Source: an uncultured Eubacteriales bacterium (lineage in GTDB: Bacteria; Bacillota; Clostridia; Oscillospirales; UMGS1783). Taken from it: a stretch of DNA of 5,394 nt. Made by a program: the position numbers and the translations under genes. The DNA is taken from NCBI GenBank assembly GCA_905209135.1, contig CAJLRT010000095.1, positions 1 through 5,394 on the forward strand, read 5' to 3'. The notes below the pieces were generated by a model. That model searched no databases. It was not told the DNA's origin and saw nothing but the letters and a program-made list of their open reading frames with translations. Positions 1 to 5,346 of this stretch are shown in pieces. Every line of letters begins with the position of its first letter. Position 1 is the stretch's first letter.

Positions 1-1037
1 GTCAGCCGGAACTGGCGGATATTGGAACGGTAGGTCTCCGTTACGACAGGGCCGCGGAACGAACCCGAGAACTGCAGCCAGCCGGTCAGCCCGCCGTCGG
101 TGTATTCCGCCCACTTGAGCGGCAGGCGCGGGCAGTAGGGGTTGTAGTATTTCCCCTCCCAGTACTTCTCGAAATGCACGAGTGAAAACGGTCCCCACGG
201 CTCGGGCGATTCGAGTACGATCAGATCGGTCCCGTCGTTGGGCGAAAAGTCCTTATGCAGCCGCCATGTGAACAGCAGATAGCGCTGAATCCCGGCAAGG
301 TAGACCATCTCGGGCGTGCCCAGCCATTTGTACATGCTCAGAACCGGAATCGACTCCTCCAGCTCGCCGCTCCAGACCGGCTGGCCCTCCCGTGTGAACG
401 CGCACACCCACTCCCAGGAACGGGCGCTCATAATCTCCTCTTTCGGCACGCGGCCCAGGCGCAGGTTGCCGCCGTTGTCCCACTGGTCGCCCGACACGGC
501 GTAGACGTACCCGTCGCGCGCGTTCTCGTTGTTCCTGCCAAAGTTGATGAAGGCCGGGCCGCCGAACTTATAGCCCGGGAACATGGGCTCCTTTATATTG
601 CCGAACGCGGGCAGGAACGTCGCGCCATGGTTTACCGAGCATACGATCTGCGCATCGCTTCCGTGCTGTGAAATCAGGGAGTAGGGCGGGACCTTGGTGC
701 GCAGCATGTTCTGGAATGCGAGGTAGAGCACGCCGTCCACGCAGATCATGCCCGTCGGCTTGGGGCCGTCGCCGCCCGAGCCGTCGTAGTCGTTCATGTG
801 ATTGGCCTTGGTGATGACGTAGTCCGGCGCCATGCCGGAAAATTTCTCCACGTCGAGCCCCTCGGTCGTCTCGCCCCAGTTCGGATCGCCCGAGGAGGCG
901 TAGATTTCGCCGTCGTCCGCCCAGGTCATGGGATAGGAATCCCCCTTGATCTCCGGAACGGGGTACGGATAGCGGTCGCCGACAAACGTGAAGCTCTGAA
1001 TGTATTTGCTCTTTGGAATTCTGGATAAATCGGCCAT
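1..1037 (-). CDS. DUF4185-like beta-propeller protein, 3' end cut by the window edge
   Basis: An open frame of 345 codons without a stop runs from the ATG at 1037 off the left edge, so the C-terminus is missing. The start is supported by AGAGAGG at 1047-1053, 9 nt upstream. The N-terminus (MADLSRIPKSKYIQ) has no signal peptide or membrane segment, so the product is probably cytoplasmic. The protein is rich in Trp, Tyr, Gly and Asp, with recurring short blocks typical of propeller blades: WADDGEIYASSGD (39-51), DGVLYLAFQN (101-110), FGGPAFINFGRNN (158-170), DGYVYAVSGD (175-184), PVWSGELEESIPVL (220-233), RYLLFTWR (252-259), DFSPNDGTD (263-271) and PWGPF (280-284). This layout resembles DUF4185 (PF13810) proteins, which are related in fold to five-bladed glycosidase-like propellers. 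No catalytic role can be assigned. Other propeller families acting on carbohydrates remain possible. The coding frame is firm; the family name is moderately sure. Confidence 0.68.
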   Translation of the reverse strand, partial: MADLSRIPKSKYIQSFTFVGDRYPYPVPEIKGDSYPMTWADDGEIYASSGDPNWGETTEGLDVEKFSGMAPDYVITKANHMNDYDGSGGDGPKPTGMICVDGVLYLAFQNMLRTKVPPYSLISQHGSDAQIVCSVNHGATFLPAFGNIKEPMFPGYKFGGPAFINFGRNNENARDGYVYAVSGDQWDNGGNLRLGRVPKEEIMSARSWEWVCAFTREGQPVWSGELEESIPVLSMYKWLGTPEMVYLAGIQRYLLFTWRLHKDFSPNDGTDLIVLESPEPWGPFSLVHFEKYWEGKYYNPYCPRLPLKWAEYTDGGLTGWLQFSGSFRGPVVTETYRSNIRQFRL

Positions 1038-1046
1038 ACGGTTGTT

Positions 1047-1053
1047 CCTCTCT
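1047..1053 (-). promoter_or_regulatory. Ribosome binding site of the DUF4185-like gene
   Basis: Read on the minus strand this is AGAGAGG, 9 nt before the ATG at 1037. It fixes the start of a gene whose other end is outside the window. Confidence 0.6.
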
Positions 1054-1064
1054 GTTTTATATTA

Positions 1065-1078
1065 AAAAAACGTTTTCA
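1065..1078 (-). promoter_or_regulatory. cre-like (CcpA/LacI-family) operator candidate
   Basis: The minus strand reads TGAAAACGTTTTTT, matching the catabolite-responsive element consensus TGWAANCGNTNWCA at all but the last two positions. Its core AAAACGTTTT (1067-1076) is a perfect palindrome centred on CG, the hallmark of LacI-family operators. It lies about 28 bp upstream of the start codon of the DUF4185-like gene and next to an AT-rich stretch (TAATATAAA) that could serve as its -10 region. A-runs and T-runs make chance matches fairly likely here, so this is a candidate only. Confidence 0.4.
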
Positions 1079-1131
1079 CAGCGTTCGTACGGGGACGCCG
1101 GGAAGAAAAGACAAACCTGCCCGGACCGGCG

Positions 1132-1152
1132 CGGAGGCAGCCTTTGCCTCCG
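1132..1152. repeat. Inverted repeat (hairpin) between ung and the DUF4185-like gene
   Basis: CGGAGGCA (1132-1139) pairs perfectly with TGCCTCCG (1145-1152) around a 5-nt loop. It lies in the 220-bp gap downstream of ung and upstream of the DUF4185-like gene. In the minus orientation the nearest T-rich stretch begins about 15 nt beyond the stem, too far for a canonical intrinsic terminator. It could be a processing site or a weak transcription barrier. The rest of this gap shows no gene. Confidence 0.45.
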
Positions 1153-1226
1153 GGGTGCGCGCCGCTCCATAGCCCTCGCCTTGCGCATGCCACTTTTGTC
1201 CTTGCTACCAGTATGCCACAGCCGCC

Positions 1227-1261
1227 GTAAAAAGGCAAGAAAAAATGTTTTTCCTTTTTAC
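1227..1261 (-). terminator. AT-rich hairpin at the ung stop codon, possible weak terminator
   Basis: GTAAAAAGG (1227-1235) is the exact reverse complement of CCTTTTTAC (1253-1261). The inner A-run (1240-1245) and T-run (1248-1252) could extend the pairing with a bulge. The structure contains the ung stop codon (1258-1260). On the minus strand, T-runs occur inside the loop and in the 3' arm rather than after a GC-rich stem, so termination strength is doubtful. Confidence 0.3.
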
Positions 1262-1923
1262 AGGCTCCAGTCGATCGGCGCCTCGCCGCGCGCCTGCAGG
1301 AAGGCGTTGGCCTTGGAAAAGTGCCTGCATCCGAAAAAGCCGCGGCTGGCCGAAAGCGGGCTCGGGTGCGGCGCTTCCAGAATCAGATGCGCGGGGTTGG
1401 TGAGCAGCGACTTCTTGGCGCGCGCAGGCGCGCCCCAGAGCAGGAACACAATCGGCCGGCCGCGCCCGTTCAAAAGTTCGATCACGCGGTCGGTAAACGT
1501 CTGCCAGCCGATTCCCGCATGGCTCATCGGACGGCCGCGCCGGACGGACAGGATGGTGTTGAGCAGCAAAACGCCCCGCTCAGCCCAGCCGCTCAGGTCG
1601 CCGCTTTGGGGCGCGGGACAGCCCAGGTCGGCGTGCAGCTCGGCAAAAATATTCTCCAGCGACGGCGGCAGGGGCATGCCCGCATTGACCGAGAAGCACA
1701 GGCCGTGGGCCTGGCCCGGGCCATGGTACGGGTCCTGGCCTAGGATAACGGCCCGCACCTTTTCATAGGGCGTTGCACGCAGGGCGCGGAACACCTGCTG
1801 CGGCGGCGGATAGCACTGCGCCCGGCGGTACTCCTGATTCAAAAAAGCGAGTATATTCTGAAAATACGGCTTCTGCAGTTCATCCGCCAGCAGGCCGTCC
1901 CAGTCGTTTGAAAATTCCACCAT
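1258..1923 (-). CDS. ung: Uracil-DNA glycosylase, family 1
   Basis: The product removes uracil from DNA, from cytosine deamination or dUMP incorporation, by cleaving the N-glycosidic bond. It is the first step of cytoplasmic base excision repair. From the start chosen here (221 aa) the family-1 signatures are all present: the water-activating loop GQDPYHGPGQA at 62-72 with catalytic Asp64, the uracil-stacking Phe77 in CFSV, the LLLNT strand with Asn122 for uracil recognition, and the DNA-intercalation loop HPSPLSA at 186-192 with catalytic His186. The C-terminus GEAPIDWSL closely matches the GEAPIDW end of Bacillus Ung. The upstream in-frame ATG at 1947 would add eight residues, but it has no usable Shine-Dalgarno sequence. 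The ATG at 1923 has GAGGG (1934-1938) and GGGAG (1928-1932) ahead of it and gives the usual family length. It appears to be a single-gene unit divergent from the dehydrogenase operon. Function is sure; the start is likely. Confidence 0.96.
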   Translation of the reverse strand: MVEFSNDWDGLLADELQKPYFQNILAFLNQEYRRAQCYPPPQQVFRALRATPYEKVRAVILGQDPYHGPGQAHGLCFSVNAGMPLPPSLENIFAELHADLGCPAPQSGDLSGWAERGVLLLNTILSVRRGRPMSHAGIGWQTFTDRVIELLNGRGRPIVFLLWGAPARAKKSLLTNPAHLILEAPHPSPLSASRGFFGCRHFSKANAFLQARGEAPIDWSL

Positions 1924-1940
1924 TTCTCTCCCGCCCTCTC

Positions 1941-1970
1941 TTGACATACCCTTTTACGGTGTGGTATACT
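1941..1970 (+). promoter_or_regulatory. Near-consensus sigma-A promoter with extended -10 (distal promoter)
   Basis: TTGACA (1941-1946), an 18-bp spacer, then TATACT (1965-1970) preceded by TGG, giving an extended -10 TGn motif. Predicted transcription starts near 1977 and runs toward the dehydrogenase genes, giving a leader of about 300 nt before the ATG at 2274. The -35 box lies just upstream of the preferred ung start and covers the alternative one. It is one of the best promoter matches in the window. Confidence 0.6.
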
Positions 1971-2008
1971 TTTTCCATAATAATAAAAAAATAATGGTTT
2001 CGTACTAT

Positions 2009-2037
2009 ATATTTTCATAAACAGCGCGCTTTGTCAA
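2009..2037 (-). promoter_or_regulatory. Possible ung promoter
   Basis: The minus strand carries a perfect TTGACA (2037-2032). At a 17-bp spacing the -10 would be AAATAT (2014-2009), a poor match; TATATA lies 20 bp away. The spacer contains the 8-bp palindrome AGCGCGCT (2023-2030). If real, transcription would start around 2000 and leave an ung leader of roughly 80 nt. It would face the plus-strand promoter at 1941-1970, and the two transcripts would overlap by some tens of bases. Confidence 0.3.
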
Positions 2038-2086
2038 GAATGAAATAAAGACGGCGCCGGACGATCGGCTGCCGGAACGCGGGAAT

Positions 2087-2115
2087 TTAGGGATATATGT
2101 CCCTAATCTCTTTTT
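2087..2115 (+). terminator. Dyad followed by a T-run, weak terminator or operator
   Basis: TTAGGGA (2087-2093) pairs perfectly with TCCCTAA (2100-2106) around a 6-nt loop TATATG, and is followed by TCTCTTTTT. The stem has only three G-C pairs, so as a terminator for the distal promoter it would be weak. Its perfect 7-bp arms also suit a dimeric repressor site. Both readings are inferences from the symmetry. Confidence 0.35.
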
Positions 2116-2148
2116 ATTGTTTGGAAATGTTAAAGTTTTTTGACTCGC

Positions 2149-2177
2149 TTGCGCGCCGCAGGCCCATGCGCTATACT
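2149..2177 (+). promoter_or_regulatory. Proximal promoter of the dehydrogenase operon
   Basis: TTGCGC (2149-2154), a 17-bp spacer and TATACT (2172-2177). The -10 is good and the -35 is half-matched, as expected for a regulated promoter. Transcription would start near 2184, about 90 nt before the first dehydrogenase start. A better -35 hexamer, TTGACT (2140-2145), is 26 bp from the -10 and therefore not usable with it. Confidence 0.5.
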
Positions 2178-2182
2178 GAAAC

Positions 2183-2230
2183 CGGCATGGAGTGTATGCG
2201 GACCGTTTCGCCCTGACCATGCCGTTTTTT
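2183..2230 (+). terminator. Terminator-like hairpin with T6 tract in the operon leader (possible attenuator)
   Basis: CGGCATGG (2183-2190) is the exact reverse complement of CCATGCCG (2217-2224), followed immediately by TTTTTT (2225-2230). The 8-bp stem has five or more G-C pairs but a long 26-nt loop. It ends 43 bp before the ATG of the first dehydrogenase, so any termination here would control that operon rather than end an upstream gene. An upstream CCATGC (2164-2169) could pair with GCATGG (2185-2190) instead and break the hairpin in transcripts starting at the distal promoter. No known riboswitch class is recognised. Confidence 0.45.
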
Positions 2231-2260
2231 ATTCTGTTTATTCTAAAATTTATCATATTC

Positions 2261-2266
2261 AGGAGG
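2261..2266 (+). promoter_or_regulatory. Ribosome binding site of dehydrogenase copy 1
   Basis: A perfect AGGAGG, 7 nt before the ATG at 2274, predicting strong translation initiation. Confidence 0.9.
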
Positions 2267-2273
2267 AAACGAA

Positions 2274-3446
2274 ATGAACGATTTTCTGTTTCAGATTCCG
2301 ACCAAGCTCTACTTCGGCAAGGGAGAAGAGCCCATGATCGGAAACCGGATCAGAGAGCACGGCGGCAGCCGCGTACTGCTGCACTACGGCGGCGGTTCCA
2401 TCAAAAAGACCGGGCTGTACGACAATGTGATCCGCTATCTGAAAGAGGCGGGCCTGGAGGTATTCGAGCTGGGCGGCGCGCAGCCGAACCCCCGCCTTTC
2501 CCTGTGCCGCAGGGGCAGCGAGATCTGCCGCAGGGAGGGCGTGGACTTCATTCTCGCCGTCGGCGGCGGCTCGGTCATCGACAGCGCCAAATGCATCAGC
2601 CTCGGCGTGTTCTGCGACGGCGACGCGTGGGACTACTTCACCGGCAAAAAAGCCGCGCCGGAACGCGTGCTGCCCATCTGCTCGATTCTGACCATCCCGG
2701 CGGCGGGCAGCGAGGGCAACTGCGGCTCCGTCATCACCAATGAGGACGGCAACTACAAGCTCGGATACAGCCATCCGTCCCTCTTTCCCGTATTCTCCAT
2801 CCTCAACCCGGAGACGACCTTTACCCTGCCCCCCTACCAGACGGCGGCCGGCGCGGTCGACACCATCGCCCACACCCTCGGCGCCTATATCACCGACGAC
2901 ACCGAGAGCTACCTTGTGCAGAACATCGGCGAGAGCGTCATCCGCACCGTGGTGAAATACGCGCCCATAGCGCTCGAAAACCCGACCGACTACAACGCGC
3001 GCGCGCAGCTGATGTGGGCGGCGACCACTGCGGCCAACTCCACCATCTCCAACGGCTGCCGGCACGACGGCACGAGCCACATCGTAGAGCATGAGCTGAG
3101 CGCCCTGTACGATATTACGCACGGCGCGGGGCTGGCCATCGTCATCCCCGGCTGGTTCAAGTACATCTATAAAAAGCGCCCGGAGACCTTTGCCCGGCTT
3201 GCAAACCGCATCTTCGGCATCGAGATCGACCCGTACGACCTGGAGGGCACGGCCCTCAAGGGCATTCTTGCGCTGGAGCGGTTCTTCCAGGATCTCGGCA
3301 TGCCGGTCCGGCTGTCGGAGGTGAACATCGGCGAGGAGTACTTTGAAGAGATCGCAGAGCGCTGCTATGCGCGCTTCGGCGAGTACGGGCAGATCCAGAA
3401 CTTCGGGAAGCAGGACACCGTCAACATCCTCAATCTGTGCAGATAA
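2274..3446 (+). CDS. Iron-containing alcohol dehydrogenase, butanol dehydrogenase (BDH/YqhD) type, copy 1
   Basis: A 390-aa cytoplasmic oxidoreductase of the PF00465 family, full length compared with BdhA/BdhB of Clostridium acetobutylicum. It likely reduces aldehydes to primary alcohols with NADPH; the natural substrate is unknown. The N-terminal nucleotide-binding half has YGGGSIKKTG (38-47), the turn that in YqhD accepts the 2'-phosphate of NADP, whereas NAD-dependent FucO has Asp there. GGGSVIDSAK (97-106) is the family dinucleotide/phosphate-binding motif. The C-terminal metal half retains all expected ligands: Asp196 and His200 in GAVDTIAH, His269 in the HIVEH motif and His283 in DITHG. 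His273, the second conserved His of HxxxH, is also present. The HELSALYDITHG block nearly matches that of BdhB. One variation is Ala-Gly-Ser-Glu (144-147) where the group usually has TGSE. It is first in a three-gene tandem operon, 17 bp before copy 2. Confidence 0.95.
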   Translation: MNDFLFQIPTKLYFGKGEEPMIGNRIREHGGSRVLLHYGGGSIKKTGLYDNVIRYLKEAGLEVFELGGAQPNPRLSLCRRGSEICRREGVDFILAVGGGSVIDSAKCISLGVFCDGDAWDYFTGKKAAPERVLPICSILTIPAAGSEGNCGSVITNEDGNYKLGYSHPSLFPVFSILNPETTFTLPPYQTAAGAVDTIAHTLGAYITDDTESYLVQNIGESVIRTVVKYAPIALENPTDYNARAQLMWAATTAANSTISNGCRHDGTSHIVEHELSALYDITHGAGLAIVIPGWFKYIYKKRPETFARLANRIFGIEIDPYDLEGTALKGILALERFFQDLGMPVRLSEVNIGEEYFEEIAERCYARFGEYGQIQNFGKQDTVNILNLCR

Positions 3447-3452
3447 CGAAAC

Positions 3453-3457
3453 GGAGG
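3453..3457 (+). promoter_or_regulatory. Ribosome binding site that sets the start of copy 2
   Basis: GGAGG ends 6 nt before the ATG at 3464. The longer frame opening at 3437 would begin inside copy 1, place this site within its coding sequence and add nine residues not seen in the paralogs, so 3464 is the start. Confidence 0.85.
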
Positions 3458-3463
3458 AAGAGC

Positions 3464-4627
3464 ATGCTGGATTTTACCTATCAGAGCCCTGTAAAGCTCT
3501 ATTTCGGAAAGGGCGAGGAACAGAACATCGGCAAATATGTGCGCGAGTACGGCGGCAGCCGCGTGCTGCTGCATTACGGCGGCGGCTCGGTTGTGCGCAG
3601 CGGCCTTATGCGCCTTGTGCGCGAAAAGCTCGAGGCGGAGGGCATGGCCGTATTTGAACTGGGCGGCGCACAGCCCAATCCGCGCGTGGAGCTCTGCCGC
3701 GAAGGGATCGGCCTGTGCCGCAGAGAGGGCGTGGACTTCATCGTCGCGCTCGGCGGCGGCAGCGCGATGGATTCCGCAAAGCTCATCGCACTCGGCGTAT
3801 GCTACGACGGCGACCCGTGGGACATCCAGACCGGCGCGCACCGGCCCGCGGCGGCCCTGCCCGTCGCCACTATCCCGACCCTGGCGGCCACCGGCAGTGA
3901 GAACAACGGCATATTCGTCATTACGAACGGGGACAAAAAGCTCGGGCAGGCCACGCCTCTTGCCGCCCCGAAGTTCTCCATCCTCAACCCGGAGCTGACC
4001 TATACCGTTTCGCCATGGTACACCGCGGCGGGCGCAGTCGACATGATTACGCACATCATCGGAAGCTACCTGCACAACGACTGGACCAACGAGCTGATGC
4101 TGAAAGTTGTGACCAGCGCCATCAAAACCGTAATCAAGTACGCGCCGAAAGCGCTTGAAAACCCGGAGGATTACGACGCGCGCGCGCAGCTGATGTGGAT
4201 CAGCTCCCTGTGCTGCTGCCCGACACTGACTGTCGGCCTGCCGGGCGACGGCACTACGCACAACATCGAAGGCGTGGTGGACGGCATCTATGACAAGACG
4301 CACGGCGCGGTCCTGTCCGTCGTCCTGCTCGGCTGGATGAAGTATATCATGGACGCGGGCGTCCCGCGCTTTGCCGAAATGGCCGTGCGCCTGTTCGATG
4401 TGGAATACGACCACGAAAACCCGCGCCTGACAGCGCTCGAGGGCATTCGCCGCTTTGAGCAGTGGATCGGCGGGATCGGCATGCCGACCCGCTTCTCCCA
4501 GCTTGGCATCGACGACGCCCGGTTCGGCGAGATCGCGAAGCGCGTCTGCGCGCGGGCGGGCGTTTACGGGAACATGGTGAAGCTGGGGGAAAAAGAGACG
4601 CGCGAAATCCTCGAGCTGTGCAAGTAG
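3464..4627 (+). CDS. Iron-containing alcohol dehydrogenase, BDH-type, copy 2, with a variant active site
   Basis: A 387-aa paralog of copy 1, starting MLDFTYQSPVKLYFGKG, which aligns with the N-termini of its neighbours. It has the NADP-type turn YGGGSVVRSG (38-47), the FELGGAQPNPR block (64-74) shared with copy 1, and GGGSAMDSAK (97-106). Metal ligands are kept: Asp193 and His197 in GAVDMITH, His266, and His280 in DKTHG, with the family spacing of 14 between the last two. The HxxxH motif is altered: it reads HNIEG, so the second His is replaced by Gly270, and the following block is VVDGIYD instead of HELSALYD. A Cys-Cys-Cys run (250-252) sits shortly before. The usual TGSE motif is intact at 143-146. 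It is probably still a metal-dependent oxidoreductase, with a different substrate or rate. It is the middle gene of the operon, 17 bp after copy 1 and 15 bp before copy 3. Confidence 0.94.
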   Translation: MLDFTYQSPVKLYFGKGEEQNIGKYVREYGGSRVLLHYGGGSVVRSGLMRLVREKLEAEGMAVFELGGAQPNPRVELCREGIGLCRREGVDFIVALGGGSAMDSAKLIALGVCYDGDPWDIQTGAHRPAAALPVATIPTLAATGSENNGIFVITNGDKKLGQATPLAAPKFSILNPELTYTVSPWYTAAGAVDMITHIIGSYLHNDWTNELMLKVVTSAIKTVIKYAPKALENPEDYDARAQLMWISSLCCCPTLTVGLPGDGTTHNIEGVVDGIYDKTHGAVLSVVLLGWMKYIMDAGVPRFAEMAVRLFDVEYDHENPRLTALEGIRRFEQWIGGIGMPTRFSQLGIDDARFGEIAKRVCARAGVYGNMVKLGEKETREILELCK

Positions 4628-4630
4628 GAC

Positions 4631-4636
4631 GGGAGG
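4631..4636 (+). promoter_or_regulatory. Ribosome binding site of dehydrogenase copy 3
   Basis: GGGAGG ends 6 nt before the ATG at 4643, within the 15-bp gap after the copy 2 stop codon. Confidence 0.85.
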
Positions 4637-4642
4637 CTTTCT

Positions 4643-5346
4643 ATGTATAATTTTGAATATTTCATGCCGACAAAAGTCATTTTCGGCAGGGGGAAAGAGG
4701 CGCTGATCGGCGAAGAGACGCGGGCTTTCGGCACCAGAGTGCTGCTGCACTACGGCGGCGGCTCGGTGAAACGGACCGGACTGTTCGACCGGGTGAAAGG
4801 CTATCTGGAACAGGCGGGGCTGACCGTGTTCGAGCTGGGCGGCGTTATGCCCAACCCGCGCGTATCCCTCTGCCGCGAAGGCATCCGCATCTGCCGTGAA
4901 AACGATATCGACGCGATCGTCGCGCTCGGCGGCGGTTCAGTCATCGACAGCGCCAAGTGCATCAGCTTCGGCGTACCGTACGGCGGCGACCCGTGGGAGA
5001 TGTGCGTGGGCGCGCCGGTGCCGAAAAACAACGTGCCGCTGCTCACCATAGTCACCATGGCGGGCGCGGGCAGCGAGGTGAGTCAGGGCGCCGTCATCAC
5101 AAATGAGGACGGCTGGCTCAAGCGCGGCTTCGGCGGAAACTATGTGCGCCCGAATGTGAGCATTATCAACCCTGAGCTCACCTATACCCTGCCCCCCTAC
5201 CAGGTCGCGGCCGGGTGCGTGGACATCATGTCGCACGCGCTGGAGCGGATTCTGGCCGACAGCCTGGAAAGCGAAGTCACCGAGCGCTGGTGCACGGACA
5301 CCATCGCCACTATCATCAAGTACACGCCGAAAGCGCTGGCCGCGCC
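4643..5346 (+). CDS. Iron-containing alcohol dehydrogenase, BDH-type, copy 3, cut by adapter sequence
   Basis: 234 codons of genuine sequence, beginning MYNFEYFMPTKVIFGRG, a third member of the same family. The visible part includes the NADP-type turn YGGGSVKRTG (37-46), GGVMPNPRVSLCREGI (66-81), GGGSVIDSAKCIS (96-108) and the first two metal ligands Asp194 and His198 in GCVDIMSH. Like copy 1, it has Ala-Gly-Ser-Glu (142-145) in place of TGSE. Several stretches match copy 1 closely in DNA as well as protein, for example the shared 19 bp at 5185-5203. The frame continues uninterrupted into the adapter at 5347, so roughly 150 C-terminal residues, including the last two metal-binding His, are simply not sequenced here. 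There is no sign of a natural pseudogene. Whether more dehydrogenase copies follow cannot be seen. Confidence 0.92.

Larger units (their letters stand above)
1924..2273. promoter_or_regulatory. AT-rich divergent control region between ung and the dehydrogenase operon
   Basis: About 350 bp with no credible gene. The reading frames here lack a ribosome binding site and give low-complexity or Arg/Ser-rich nonsense. The AT content is well above that of the flanking genes. It contains, from left to right, a near-consensus plus-strand promoter, a possible ung promoter on the minus strand, a dyad with a following T-run, a second plus-strand promoter, a terminator-like hairpin and the AGGAGG site of the first dehydrogenase. 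Each is listed separately. Confidence 0.7.

Noticed and set aside
1013..1768. Plus-strand open frame (251 codons) across the gap and opposite ung
   Set aside because: The 3' two-thirds is antisense to ung, whose motifs are unmistakable. The composition is Arg/Ser/Pro-rich and no family is recognisable.
1923..1947. Longer ung start at 1947
   Set aside because: No Shine-Dalgarno sequence at a workable distance, and the extra eight residues are not expected from family-1 proteins.
2127..2144. Rex-like redox operator (ATGTTAA, 4-bp gap, then a poor second arm)
   Set aside because: The first half-site is good but the second matches at only three of seven positions. A Rex site would make sense for NAD(P)H-linked dehydrogenases, but the sequence does not carry it.
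2177..2190. cre-like site TGAAACCGGCATGG just after the proximal -10
   Set aside because: Only the left half fits the consensus; the right half departs at three fixed positions and is better explained as the hairpin arm.
2005..2256. Minus-strand open frame of 83 codons in the control region
   Set aside because: It covers both hairpins and the proximal promoter and has no convincing ribosome binding site or protein-like composition.
2259..3122. Minus-strand open frame (287 codons) opposite copy 1
   Set aside because: A shadow of copy 1 with no ribosome binding site or domain; it would also start inside a strongly supported gene.
3365..4750. Long minus-strand open frame (461 codons) opposite copies 2 and 3
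   Set aside because: It is antisense to two genes with clear family motifs. Long reverse frames are expected in GC-rich coding DNA, and this product is full of Ala, Arg, His and Asp without a recognisable domain.
5341..5346. Natural truncation or pseudogenisation of copy 3
   Set aside because: The frame is intact up to the adapter junction and the loss coincides exactly with the adapter's first base, so the break is technical.
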